Shown piece by piece: positions 53,341-63,955 of a stretch of DNA of 64,000 nucleotides. Each line of letters opens with the position of its first letter. Within the stretch, counting starts at the first letter, position 1. The notes under the pieces are model-generated. The model did not search any database. It saw nothing but the letters and a program-made list of their open reading frames with translations, and was not told the origin of the DNA. The DNA is from Medakamo hakoo (Eukaryota; Chlorophyta; Trebouxiophyceae; Coccomyxaceae). The stretch covers positions 372,001 to 436,000 of the forward strand of contig CP089458.1 in assembly GCA_026636295.1 (NCBI GenBank), in the 5' to 3' direction. The position numbers were made by a program, and so were the translations under genes.

Positions 53341-54309
53341 TCAGTTCACGCCACCGCCGCCGGGCTGGAACAGGGAGTGGCCCGCCGCCCGCACTGCGTT
53401 TGCCACCCGCCCCGCGCCCGCCCGCCCTTTCACAGGGTGGACGCGGTCGCCCGGTTCCCTCCCGGCCTTCTTTTTAGACGGCGCACGCGCGGCCGCCCGT
53501 ACATCCGCGTCAGCCGCGGCCAGCGCCATGGCGGACGCGCCCGCGCCGTGCGGCAGGCCCGCTGCATTCACGGCTGCCGCGGCCGCGATGGCAGCCTCAA
53601 TGCCCGCGGCGGCATGCGGGTCCAGCTCGAACGCCATGCCTTCCCAGGGGCCCTGGGCGACTCGGCGGCCGTCGGCCCGGCGGGCCGTGGCTGCAGCGGC
53701 CGCGGCCGCGGCGGGCGCCTTGTCTTTGATGCCCTGCAGCCGCGCCGCCGCCCGGCGCGCGCCGTCTTCCAAGCGGCGGCGAATGGTGCGGGGCACGCCC
53801 TTCATTTGGGTGGTGGTCGTCATGGCGTGTGTGGGTTGTGGTGGGTGCTGTGTTTTTTTGTGTGTGGGCGTGTCGGAGAGACGTGGTCGGAGTGAGATGT
53901 TGTGTCAGAGTGGGGCGGAGGTGAGAGGTTGGAACAGGCTAGGCGCGGAGGTGGCGGGCGTTCGCATGCAGTCCACAAGCGTCACTCCGCAAAGCCTCCC
54001 GTGGGGCCGGCAGGACGTGTATTCTCCTATTTTCTCCCAGACATTGATATTCAGATCTTAAGCCTCGGCCTGGCGTCATGCTCAAGTCGGAAGAAGGACC
54101 GGTCGGGACGATGTGTGGCGCAGTGTCTCGGCATTGCAGAGCAACGGCCTTCACAAACCTCCGCCCCGCACGGGACCCACCCCCCCACACACAAACCACC
54201 CTCAACACTCGCTCACCTGAGGCTCCTGGTCCACCGGCGTCTCGTCAGGCACGGGCTTGAGGTCACGGCGATTGCGGGAGGGCGGCAGGGATGGCGGAGG
54301 AACAGGCAT
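53341..54309 (-). CDS. Unknown small protein, probable two-exon gene
   Basis: The main exon encodes at least 160 residues from ATG 53823 to the stop at 53341 (MTTTTQMKGVPRTIRRRLED, a helical basic start, then Ala-rich helices and a Gly/Val-rich end). A good upstream exon (54217-54309) encodes MPVPPPSLPPSRNRRDLKP and ends CAG^GTGAGC. A CACAG acceptor at 53848 would join it in frame, giving 199 residues from exons 54217-54309 and 53341-53847. The join is plausible, with matching phase, but not proven; the two could belong to different transcripts. I recognise no family. The clearest block is GPWEGMAFELDPHAAAGIEA. The proposed 369-bp intron contains an AT-rich patch near 54010-54070. Confidence 0.5.
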
Positions 54310-54590
54310 AACACGGAGTGGGAGGCCGCTCCCTCTCACTCTCTCTCTCTCTCTCGTTTCACACTTCTTTTTCCGAACACAGGAAGAGAGCACGCAGCAG
54401 CAGACGCGTGCTCGCTGACACACATACTCGTGTGCACGCGTGCCCGGCTCGCCCACAGTACCAAGCGAGCCGGCCCCGGGAGAGGCTCTCACTCTCCGTC
54501 CTCTCGTCCGCCTCAGCTTGCGGCGGCGGACGCATTTCGCGCCGGCACTCTTTCCTCCTCGCCGCCCGCCGCCCACCGCCACAAATCACC

Positions 54591-57500
54591 ATGTACATCA
54601 AGGAGATTACGATCGACGGCTTCAAGTCGTACGCCCAGCGCGTTGTCGTGCCGGATTTCGACCGGTACTTCAACGCCATCACGGTGCGAGAGTGCTTGGA
54701 AAGGAGAGCCGGCTGTCGCGCTCCATTGCGCGCGCCCGTTTGCGTTTCTTTCGTTTTGCTCACGCGCCCGCGCCGCTTACCACACCCCTCTTTCCACCAC
54801 AGGGCCTGAACGGGACGGGTAAGTCCAACATCCTGGACGCCATCGTCTTCGTGCTGGGCATCCAGAACCTGTCCCAGGTGCGGGTGGGGCGGAAGAAAAA
54901 AAGTGCGCACGCCGTCGCGCTGCCGGAAACAAACGCCCGCCGCAGGCTCGCGCGGCGATGGCGCTCTCAGCTCTTCCGCAGGGCCTCGAGAGCACGCGAA
55001 GTAGTGGCCAGTGGGCTTATGGGCCGGCCTCATCCAAGCCGGGTGCAACGTCGGGCCAGCCGCCCAGCGCTTCGCACGCCGTCGTCGCCGTCGACCTCTC
55101 CCACTCACTCTCCCTCCACCACCTCCTCCATCCATCCAGGTCCGCGCCAACTCGCTGCAAGAACTCGTCTACAAGCAGGGCCAGGCCGGCGTCACGAAAG
55201 CCACGGTGTCCATTGTCTTTGACAATACGGACAAGGCCAACAGGTGCGTGGATGGAAGGGCTGGGTATGGGTTGGGGATGGATGGACGGGGAGGGGGTTT
55301 GCTCGCGTCCCGCGTCCCTCCGCGGTCGTCCGTGTGCGCACACACGCGCACGCTCCACCAGCCGAGTCCAGCAGGCCGGTCACAAGGCCGGCGGTGAGGC
55401 CCCCAAAGGCTCGCCTGTCACCCCCCCCCACCCCTCACCCACCCCCCACCCCTCACCCACCTCCCACCCTCCACCAAACCCACCCATCCCAGCCCTGTCG
55501 GCTATGAGCACGCCGACACGCTGACCGTCACCCGCCAGCTCGTCGTCGGCGGCCGCAACAAGTACCTGATCAACGGCCACGCCGCCCAGCCCTCGCGCGT
55601 CGCCAACCTGTTCCACTCCGTCCAGCTCAACGTCAACAACCCGCACTTTTTGATCATGCAGGGCCGGATCACAAAGGTGCTGAACATGAAGCCGCCCGAG
55701 ATTCTGGGCATGCTGGAAGAGGCGGCGGGGACGCGCATGTACGAGTCCAAGAAGGAGGCGGCGCTGCGCACGCTGGAACGCAAGCAGCTCAAGGTGGACG
55801 AGATCGACAAGGTGCTGGGGTCCGAGATCCTGCCCGCCCTAGACCGTCTGCGCCTGGAGCGGGCCGAGTACTTGGAGTGGCAGTCTGCCAATGCGCGCCT
55901 GGACCGCTTGCGCCGTTTCTGTGCTGCGTACAAGCACGTGGAAGCGGCGCGGGCGCGGGATGGTGGGGCAGCTGCCGCGGCGGATGCGCGCGCGGAAGCG
56001 GCGCGGTTGGTGAATGAAGTCGCCGCCACGAAAGCGGAGCTGAAAGCCGCCGCCGCCGAAGCCGCCAAGCTGGAAGCCGACCGGGAGCGGGCGGCGGGTG
56101 GGGAGGCTCGGCGCCTGGCGGCGGCGGCGGACGAGCTCGGGCAACGGGCCGCGCGCGCGGGTGCGGCCGCTGCTGCTGCCGCGGACGGGGTCAAGTCTGC
56201 CGAAGCGGAAGTTGCGGCGCTGGAAGCGGCCATTGCTGGGTTGGGTGCGGCGGCCCTAGCTGAAAAAGCCGCTGCGGCTGTGGCGGCCCGCGACGCGGCG
56301 GCTGCCGCCGCGGCCGCCGCTGAAGCGGCCGTGCCGGCGGCCGAAGCCGAGGTCGCGGGCGCGGAAGCCGGTGACGGCCGTGACGGTTCCGGCCGTTCCT
56401 TAGCCCAGCGCGCGTCCGACGCTCGCGCCGGCGCGGCGGCCGCGCAAGCCGCCGCCAAAGCGGCCGACGTCACGGCGGCGGGCTTGCGCAAACAGGTGTC
56501 GTCCGCGCGCGCCGACGCGGCCGCCGCGGCCGGCGCGAGCGGCGCGGGTGGCCTGGACGCCGACCTGGTGGCCGCCGAACGCGCCGCCGCCGCCGCGGAC
56601 GCGGCGCTGGCCGCTGCCTGCTCCCCCACCGCCTGCGACGACCACGCCAACCCGACGGCGCGGCACGAGGCCTTGCTGGCGGCGGCGGACGGCGCGGCGG
56701 CGGAGGTCGCGGCCGCGCGCGACGCGGTCGACGCGACCACGTCCCAGCTCGCCGGCCTGGCCTTCCACTACCGCCACCCGGGCGGCGATTTCAGGGATGA
56801 GGCCGTGCGGGGTCCCCTGGCCCGCTTGGTGACCGTGGCCGACCCGGGCCGCAACGCGACGGCCCTGGACGTCGTCGCCGGCGGCAAGCTGTTCCAGGTG
56901 GTGGTCGACACCGACGCCGACGCAAAAGCGTTGCTCGCGCGCGGCGCGCTGCGGTCCCGCGTGACGCTCGTCCCGCTCAACCGCGTCCAGGGCCGGGGCG
57001 CGGCGCCCGGCGCGCTGCGTGCGGCTGCGTCCGCCGGCCCGCCCGGCGCGGCGTCACACGCCCTGGACCTCGTGCACTGCAACGACCCGGCCGTGCAGCC
57101 CGCGGCCGCGTACGCGTTTGGCGGGTCGTTTGTGTGCGCCGACGCGGCCGTCGCGAAGGCGCTGGCCTTCGCGGCCGACCCGGCAGCCCGGGCCCGGTGC
57201 GTGACGCTGGACGGCGACGACTTCAACCCGGGCGGCACGCTGACGGGCGGGTCCCGGCCGAAAGGGGCGGCCGTCCTGGCGCGGCTGGCGGAGTTGGCTG
57301 CGGCGGAAGACCGGCTCGCCGCGGCGACGGCCGCGCTGCGCGACGCGCGCGCCGCGGCGGAGGCGGCTGCTGCCGCGGCCGCCGCGCACGCCGCCGCTTC
57401 CCGGGACGCCGAACTCAAGCGCCACGCCCTGGCCCTGCTGCGTGAGCGGGCGGCGTCGGGCGCGGCTGCCGCGGCTGCCGCGGCTGTGGCGGAGGCTGAG

Positions 57501-58877
57501 GCGGCGCTGGCCGCGGCCGAGGCCGCCGCGGCCGACGCGCGCGGCCGCGCCGCGGCCCTGCTCGCCGAAGCTGACGCCCTGGACGCCGAAGCCGCCCAGT
57601 TTGCAGCTCGCAGGGGCGAGCACGTGGCTGCTGCCCGTAAAAAGCTGGAGGCGGCGCGCGCGGCCGTGGAACCGGCCCGGGCGGCGGCCCGGGCGGCTGC
57701 TTTGGCGGCGGACGACGCCGCGGCCGAAGCCGACGCAGCGGGCGCGCAGCGCGCGGACGCAGAAGCCCGCCTCGGCCCGGCCCGCGCCGCCGCCGCCGCC
57801 GCGGTCGCCGCCGCCACCGCTGCCGCCGAAGCCGCGTCCACGACGCAGGCCGAAGCCGCCGCCGCCGACGCCGCCCTGGAATCCCACCGCGCCCACGTCC
57901 GGGCGTGCGACGAGGACTTGAAGGCGCTCGCCGCGCGCCGGGTGGAACTGGAGGCCGCGGTCGAAGCGGCGGGCCTGGAATCGTCCCGCCTGGCGCGGGA
58001 AGCCGCCCGCCTGGACAAGGAAGCGTCTGAAGCCGAGGCCACGCTGGCGCGCCTCGAGGCCGACTTCCCCTGGATCCCCGGGGAGGCCCGCGCCTTTGGC
58101 GTGGCCGGCGGCGACTACGACTTTGACGCCCGGCCCGGCGGGCCGTCCGCGGCCTTTGAAGAACTGGCGTCGGCCGAAGCGTCGCAAGCATCCCGGGCCC
58201 GGGGCGTCAACCGGCGGGTCATGCAGATGTTCGACAAGGCCGAAGCCGAGTTCCGGGAGCTGTCGGCCAAAAAGGCGATCGTGTCGGCCGACCGCGAAAA
58301 GATCCGGGCGGTCATCGCGGAGCTGGACGACAAGAAGCGGGTCGCCCTGGAAAAGACGTGGACCAAGGTCGCGGCCGACTTTGGGTCCATTTTTTCGACG
58401 CTCCTCCCCGGCACAGACGCCACGCTGGCCCCGCCCGAAGGCGCGGACTCCTTCCTGGACGGCCTGGAAGTCAAGGTCGCCTTCAACGGCGTGTGGAAGG
58501 CGAGCCTGACCGAGCTGTCGGGCGGGCAGCGCTCGCTCCTGGCCCTGGCCCTCATCCTCGCCATGCTGCTGTTCAAGCCGGCGCCCATCTACATCCTGGA
58601 CGAAGTCGACGCGGCGCTGGACCTGTCCCACACCCAGAACATCGGCCGCATGATCCGCGAACACTTTCCCTACTCGCAGTTCATCGTCGTCTCGCTCAAG
58701 GAAGGCATGTTCGCCAACGCGAACGTCCTGTTCCGCACGCGCTTCGCCGACGGCGTGTCGGGCGTGCAACGCTTCTGCAACGCGGCCGCGGCGGCGGCAG
58801 CTGCGGGCGACAAGGGCGGGCGGGCTGTGGCGGACCGGGCGCGGCAGGCGCTGTCCGAGAGCAATGTCAGCCGGTGA
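54591..58877 (+). CDS. SMC2: Condensin subunit SMC2
   Basis: Four exons (54591-54683, 54803-54877, 55140-55243, 55493-58877) give 1218 residues; phases 0, 0 and 2 close well. The N-terminal ATPase half reads [17 protein letters not shown] and [19 protein letters not shown] (Walker A, residues 32-40). [20 protein letters not shown], diagnostic of SMC2, follows. Long Ala-rich coiled coils flank the hinge at about 510-690 ([20 protein letters not shown]). The C-terminal half has the signature [17 protein letters not shown] (near 1097) and Walker [15 protein letters not shown]2 pairs with SMC4 in condensin to compact chromosomes. The coiled coils are strikingly Ala-rich compared with the Glu/Lys-rich arms of most SMC2, in keeping with the genome's GC bias. 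Confidence 0.95.
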
Positions 58878-59058
58878 AGCGGAGGGTGGGGTGGGTGGGG
58901 TGTGCGTGGAAAAGAAAATGGGGAGAGAGAGGGGGTGGCTGGGTTCGGGATGTGTGTGACCAGCCGTAAGAGCGTCCGAAGAACCCCAACCGACGGGGAA
59001 ACACACACAGCGCACAGTTTTAAAGCAGCACACGCGCGCGCACCTCCCTCTGTCTCTC

Positions 59059-60045
59059 CTAGGCCGCCTGTGTCGCGGGCGGCGGCCCACCCCCCCCACC
59101 CCCTTCCTCTCCTCCATCCTCCCGCACGTCAGCCTCCGCCGCGGCCGCGACCTCCGCCGCCACGTCCGCCAGGCCCTTCATCCGTTCCACCCACTTGGCC
59201 CGTTTCGCAGTGGGGGAGGGCGGTGGCTGCTGCCGGTGACGTGGCGGCGCCAGCGTGGCGGCGGCGGCGGGCGCACGGCCGTCGCCGTCCCACGGCCGGG
59301 CCGGGTGGGGCACGGCGCGGCCGGCGGCGGGGTGAGCGCCGCCGCTCCCGCCGTCTCCCGGCGACACCGATTCGATGCCGTCATGTTCGTGCGGCGAGGG
59401 CGGTGCGGCGGCGGCGGCGGCGGCTGGACCAGCCGGTGGCGGGCTGGGCCGCGGCTGCTGCCCACCCCCACCCCCACCCCCACCGCCACCCCCGCCACAC
59501 CCCTCACCTCGAGCGGCGATCGCCGCCAGCTCCCGCTTCGCGCGCGCGGCCGCCGCCCGGTACCGCGCTGGCACGATGATCGGAATCTTGGCCGCCAGCT
59601 CCGCGGCCGCGGCCGGCCCCGCGCCCGCAGCCGCGGCTAGGACGCCGGCCAGGGATTCGGTGTGCAGGGCGGCGGCCGCAGGGGGCGCGCCAGGCTCCTC
59701 TGCCTCCTCTGCCTCAGCACCGTATCTGCCACCACCAGCCGCTGCACCGGCCGCCGCCGGTGGCGCCTCCCCCTCACCGCTGCCGCCGCCGCCACCACTT
59801 CCATCACCAGCAGCCGCGGCGACCGCGCCGCCGCCCTCCACGACCCGCGCCCGCACACCGGCCGCCCGGCGCCACTTCTGGTCGGTTGCGCGCGCCGCCT
59901 CCTCTCCAGGCCCGGAAGCGCGCGCCGCCCGCGCCGCCTGGATCAATTGATGAACGTCCGCCGGTGGGTCAGCCACCGCCTGGGCGGCGGCGGCGACGGC
60001 GGCGGCGCGGTGTGCGCTGGTGGACGGGGCGCCGTCTGTTTTCAT
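59059..60045 (-). CDS. Unknown Ala/Gly-rich protein, 328 aa
   Basis: One exon, 328 residues, stop TAG. It starts MKTDGAPSTSAHRAAAVAAA. Most is Ala/Gly/Pro low complexity. Three patches look ordered: PADVHQLIQAARAARASGPG near residue 30, ELAAKIPIIVPARYRAAAAR near 155, and KRAKWVERMKGLADVAAEV near 295. I recognise no family. A GTGAGGGG inside the Gly-rich part with a nearby CAG could be a short in-frame intron, so the Gly tract may be partly non-coding. The gene is opposite SMC2 (181 bp, convergent) and diverges from the glutamyl peptidase. Confidence 0.55.
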   Translation of the reverse strand: MKTDGAPSTSAHRAAAVAAAAQAVADPPADVHQLIQAARAARASGPGEEAARATDQKWRRAAGVRARVVEGGGAVAAAAGDGSGGGGGSGEGEAPPAAAGAAAGGGRYGAEAEEAEEPGAPPAAAALHTESLAGVLAAAAGAGPAAAAELAAKIPIIVPARYRAAAARAKRELAAIAARGEGCGGGGGGGGGGGGQQPRPSPPPAGPAAAAAAAPPSPHEHDGIESVSPGDGGSGGAHPAAGRAVPHPARPWDGDGRAPAAAATLAPPRHRQQPPPSPTAKRAKWVERMKGLADVAAEVAAAAEADVREDGGEEGGGGGGPPPATQAA

Positions 60046-60388
60046 GGGCAGGGCGGGGAGTGTGAGGGAGGGCCGAAACTTCTGACCAAGCGCGCGCGCG
60101 CCGTGGGAGAAGCGCACTGCTTTTTCGCTCTCTCGCTCCCCCACCCGCTCACACCACAGCTGGCTGGCGCACCTGGCTGGCTGCCCTGTGACGGCCGGGA
60201 TGCCATGAGCGCTCGACGGCCAGGGACGCTGAGCACTTCGCGGAGCACTCTTGCGGAAAAAAGTAAAGTGATGTGCACGCCTTCCCCCTCCCACACCTCC
60301 CACCGAAAACACAGCGCACCGCTCTCACAAACTTTTTGCACACGCTCGCGCGCGCCCCCCCTCCCTCCGCCCTTTCCTCGACACTTGC
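60046..60388. other. Divergent promoter region (unknown / glutamyl peptidase)
   Basis: A 343-bp gap with both 5' leaders. It includes a GGAAAAAAGTAAAG patch near 60256 and a C-rich tract before the peptidase ATG. No named element is seen. Confidence 0.45.
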
Positions 60389-63368
60389 ATGGTAGGGGCC
60401 GCTGTGCGCGCCCTGGGACGCGTGGCCCCCGCACGCGGCTGTGTTTCGCCTTCTCAAGTTCGCAACACGCGCCCGCCGTCGCCGACAATGCTCCGTGGCG
60501 CCTCGACCACCGCCGCCGCCGCCGCCGCCGCTGGAGGCCGCGGTGCTGCTGAAGCCGCGCCGTCGGCCGGCCCGGCCTCGGCGTCCGCCACGGCCATGAC
60601 GTCCGACGACCCGGCCGCCCCGGCCTACCGCACCCCTTCCCCGGCCATCCTGGCCGCCGTCGACACGCCGCCCGAGCCCGGCCTCTCCTTCTCGCCCGAC
60701 CGCACCCGCGTCCTCCAACTGCACCGCCCGCCGCCGCTGCCGCCCGTGGCCGACCTGGCCCGCCCCGAACTGAAGCTGGGCGGCCTGCGCATCGACCCGG
60801 ACCTGAACTCGCGCTCGCGCATGAGCCACTACACCCACCTGACCATCGCCGACTTCACGCCCAGCACGGTGCTGCCCGTCCGCGGCGGGGCCGGCGAAAC
60901 GCCCGTCACCGGCTACCCGCCGGGGTCCCTGATCAATTACGTGACGTGGTCAAAGAGTGGGCGTGCCATCGCGTTCACGACCCGCTCGCCCGGCGACGGC
61001 GGCGACGGCGGCGCGCCGCGCGGGCCGCTGGCCTTGTGGACGGCCGACGCGAGGACGGGGGTCGCCCGCCGGCTGCTGGGCGGCGGCGACGGCGGCGTGC
61101 TCGGGCTGAACACGGTGTTTGAAGACTACGCGTGGGTCGACGACGACACCATCGTCGCGGCCGTCATCCCGCCGGGCCGCGGCCCGCCGCCCGCCCGCCC
61201 GCCCGTCCCGCCCGGCCCCAAGATCCAGTGCAACGCGGGCGGCGCCAAGTCCCAGGGCCGCACGTACCAGGACCTGCTGTCCGACCCGACGGACGAGGCG
61301 CTGTTCGACCATTACGGCGGCGCCCTGTTGGTGCGCGTGTCTGTGTCCACCGGGGCCGTGACCGTCCTCCGCCCGGGCGACGGCCCGCGCCTGTACTGTG
61401 CCGCGTCGCCCTCGCCCGACGGCCGCTGGCTCGCCGTCTCCTGGCTGGACCGGCCGTACTCGTACGCGTTTCCCTGCGGCCGGTTTCCGCGCGTGACGCA
61501 GCTGTGGCGCATCGACGGCGGCGGCGGCGGGGGCGACCGCGGCGCCCCACCCGTCGAGGTGTGCCGCCTCCCGCTGGCCGACGCCATCCCCATCACCAAC
61601 GACTCGGTCCGGCCGGGCCCGCGGTCCCTGGGCTGGCGCCCCGACGCGCCGGCGACCCTGGCCTGGATCGAAGCCCAGGACGGCGGCGACATCAACGCCC
61701 AACCGGCGGGCGGCCCGGACGGCCCGCGCGACGTCCTGTTTACGCTCGCGGCCGACGACGCGGCGGCCGGCGCCGCCCCGACGGCCCTGGCGTCGACCGC
61801 CTGGCGGTGCGGCGGCGCGGCCTGGGGCGGGCCCGACCTGGCGCTGCTCTACGAGTCGCGCTACAAGTCCCGGACCTCCCGCGTCTGGGCGTTTGCGCCC
61901 GGCGCGCCCGACCCGGGCTCGACGAAATGCCTGCTGTGGGAGCGCGACTACGAGGACGCGTACGGCGACCCGGGCTCGCCGGCCCTCGTCCGGTCCGCCC
62001 CGCACGGCACGTACGTCCTGGCCCGGCCTGGCGGCGGACGGACATTGCTTTTGCAGGGGAGCGGCGCCTCGCCTGAAGGCCTGAAACCTTTTGTCGACGT
62101 GTTTGACGTCGACACCAAGGCCGCGACCCGCGTGTGGCAGTCGGCCCCGCCGCGCTACGAATCCCCGGGCTCCCTGCTCGCCACGGACACGGACGGCGGC
62201 GTCCTGCCCCTGGCTGGCTTGCAAATGCTGTCCACGTCCGAAGCGGAGGACGACCCGCCCCAGACGCACGTCCTCACGTTCAACGGCGACCTGGGCGCGC
62301 CGGCCTGGGCCGACCGCACGCTGACGTCCTTCCCGCACCCGCACCCGAGCCTGGCGGGCGCCAAAAAGCAAATCTTGCGGTACAAGCGCGACGACGGCGT
62401 GGACTTGACGGCCACGCTCCACACCCCGCCCGGCTGGGTGGCGGGGCGGGACCCCCCCCTGCCGACCTTTGTGTGGACGTACCCGCGCGAATTCAAGTCG
62501 GCCGAGTCGGCGGGCCAGCTGCGGCGGTCGCCCCACGAGTTTGCGTCCATCTCGCCGCACGGCCCGCTGCCGCTGCTGGCGGCGGGGTACGCGGTCCTGG
62601 ACGGGCCGACTGTCCCCATCGTCGCCAGCCCGGGCGCGGGCGAGGACGCGGACCCCAACGAAAACTACCGCCCCCAGCTCGTGGCCTCCCTGCGCGCGGC
62701 CGTGGCCGCGGCCGTCGCGACGGGCGCCACCGACCCCGCCCGCGTGGGGTTGGGCGGGCACTCGTACGGCGCGTTCACGTGCGCCAACGCGCTGGCGCAC
62801 GCGCCTGGCCTGTTCTGCTGCGGCATCGCGCGGAGCGGCGCGTACAACCGGTGCGTTTTTTTTTGGGGGGGGGTGGGGGTGGGGGCAGAGGTTGTGCGGG
62901 CAGGGTGCGGGGGCAACCCTCTGCCCATCCCTCACGCCCGCCCTCACCCCTCCGCCATCACCCCTCCGCCCTCCGCCCTCCGCCCTCCACACCGCCCGCC
63001 CTCACCCCTCCACCCCCCCCGTCCTCACTCCGCACAGGTCCCTCACCCCCTTTGGCTTTCAGTCCTTGCCCCTCTCGATGTGGGAGTCCGACACCGCCCA
63101 GGCCATCTACGATTCCATGTGCGCCTTCCGGTCCGCCAACCTCGTCTCCGCGCCCCTGCTCCTGGTCCACGGCGACGCGGACAACAACCCTGGCACGCAC
63201 ACCCAGCAGTCGGAACGCATGTTCGCGGCCCTGAAGGGGCACGGCGTGCCGGCCCGCCTGGTCCTCCTGCCGCACGAGGGCCACGGGTACCGGGGGCGGG
63301 AGAGCGTGCTGCACTGCCTGGCGGAAATGGAGGGGTGGCTGGACCGGTGGTGCAAGGCGCAAGAGTGA
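60389..63368 (+). CDS. CGEP: Chloroplast glutamyl endopeptidase (S9D prolyl-oligopeptidase family)
   Basis: Exons 60389-62850 and 63038-63368, phase 2, give 930 residues. The first ~70 are Arg/Ala/Ser/Thr-rich with few acids, a plastid transit peptide (MVGAAVRALGRVAPARGC). Residues ~75-640 form the beta-propeller typical of the family (ELKLGGLRIDPDLNSRSRMS, NYVTWSKSGRAIAFTTR). The C-terminal hydrolase has GLGGHSYGAFTCANALAHAP with nucleophile Ser792, acid in LLLVHGDADNN, and histidine in PHEGHGYRGR. Plant CGEP cuts after Glu in the stroma and helps clear peptides with the Clp system. Length and layout match plant CGEP. The stop lies inside a 29-bp tandem duplication, so the last residues (RWCKAQE) are repeated just past it. 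Confidence 0.92.
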
Positions 63369-63398
63369 TGGACCGGTGGTGCAAGGCGCAAGAGTGAT
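63341..63398. repeat. 29-bp perfect tandem duplication across a stop codon
   Basis: Bases 63341-63369 and 63370-63398 are identical (unit starts GGACCGGTGGTGCAAGG and ends AGAGTGAT). The first copy carries the last codons and TGA of the glutamyl peptidase; the second lies in the 3' flank. Confidence 0.95.
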
Positions 63399-63504
63399 GA
63401 TGCGGGGTGGGGGTGTGTGGGGTGGGTGGGGACGGGGGAGGGAGCGTGTGTGTGCGTGTCTGCGCGTGTGCTTTCCAGTCCCGTTCATGTCCTCTTCCTG
63501 TTTT

Positions 63505-63955
63505 TCACGCGTCCACCGCCCGCCTCAACGCCTTTTTCCCGCCGCCACCACCGGCGCCCCCACCCCCAGCCCGCCCCTTCTGCCCCCCCTCCAGGAACGA
63601 CGGCCGGCCCGCCTGCAGGAAGCGGGGCTTGACGTTGAGGTACTGCGCGCCGACCGCGGCGCCAAACCCCCACCCCAGCCCTACCCCGAGCCCGCAGCCG
63701 CCGCCCACGCCCATGCCGAGGAAGCCGATGGGCGCGCCGCCGAAGCCCCAGCCCAGGCCGAAGCCGCAGCCGGCGCCGATGCCTGCAGAGGGGAGGGTGG
63801 GTGGTGGGTGCATGGACATGGGGGAGGGTGGTTGCGCGACTGGGCGCACGCGCGAGAGAAGGGGCATGCGCTGTCGTTTTCGCGCACCGCCCGCCACGCC
63901 CACGCCAGCACTCACCGAAGCCGGCGCCCCGGCCAGAGAAGGGCAGGACGCCCAT
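63505..63955 (-). CDS. Small Gly-rich protein with GCGxGxGWGxG motifs
   Basis: Exons 63916-63955 and 63505-63782, phase 1, give 105 residues. The N-terminus [18 protein letters not shown] is followed by two copies of a Gly/aromatic unit ([19 protein letters not shown] and [19 protein letters not shown]). They form a weakly hydrophobic, glycine-zipper-like segment of about 45 residues. Then comes the soluble block [19 protein letters not shown] and a Gly/Lys tail. Short plant and algal proteins with similar GxGCGxGxGWG repeats exist (for example those annotated as cadmium-induced AS8-like); the resemblance is from memory. It could be an organelle outer-membrane or membrane-associated protein. 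Function unknown. Confidence 0.65.

Noticed and set aside
59490-59560. A short intron inside the 328-aa unknown gene (GTGAGGGG .. CAG in the Gly tract)
   Set aside because: Gly codons in this genome often spell GGTGAGG by chance, and the frame is open without splicing. There is no domain to show which form is right, so it was kept as one exon.
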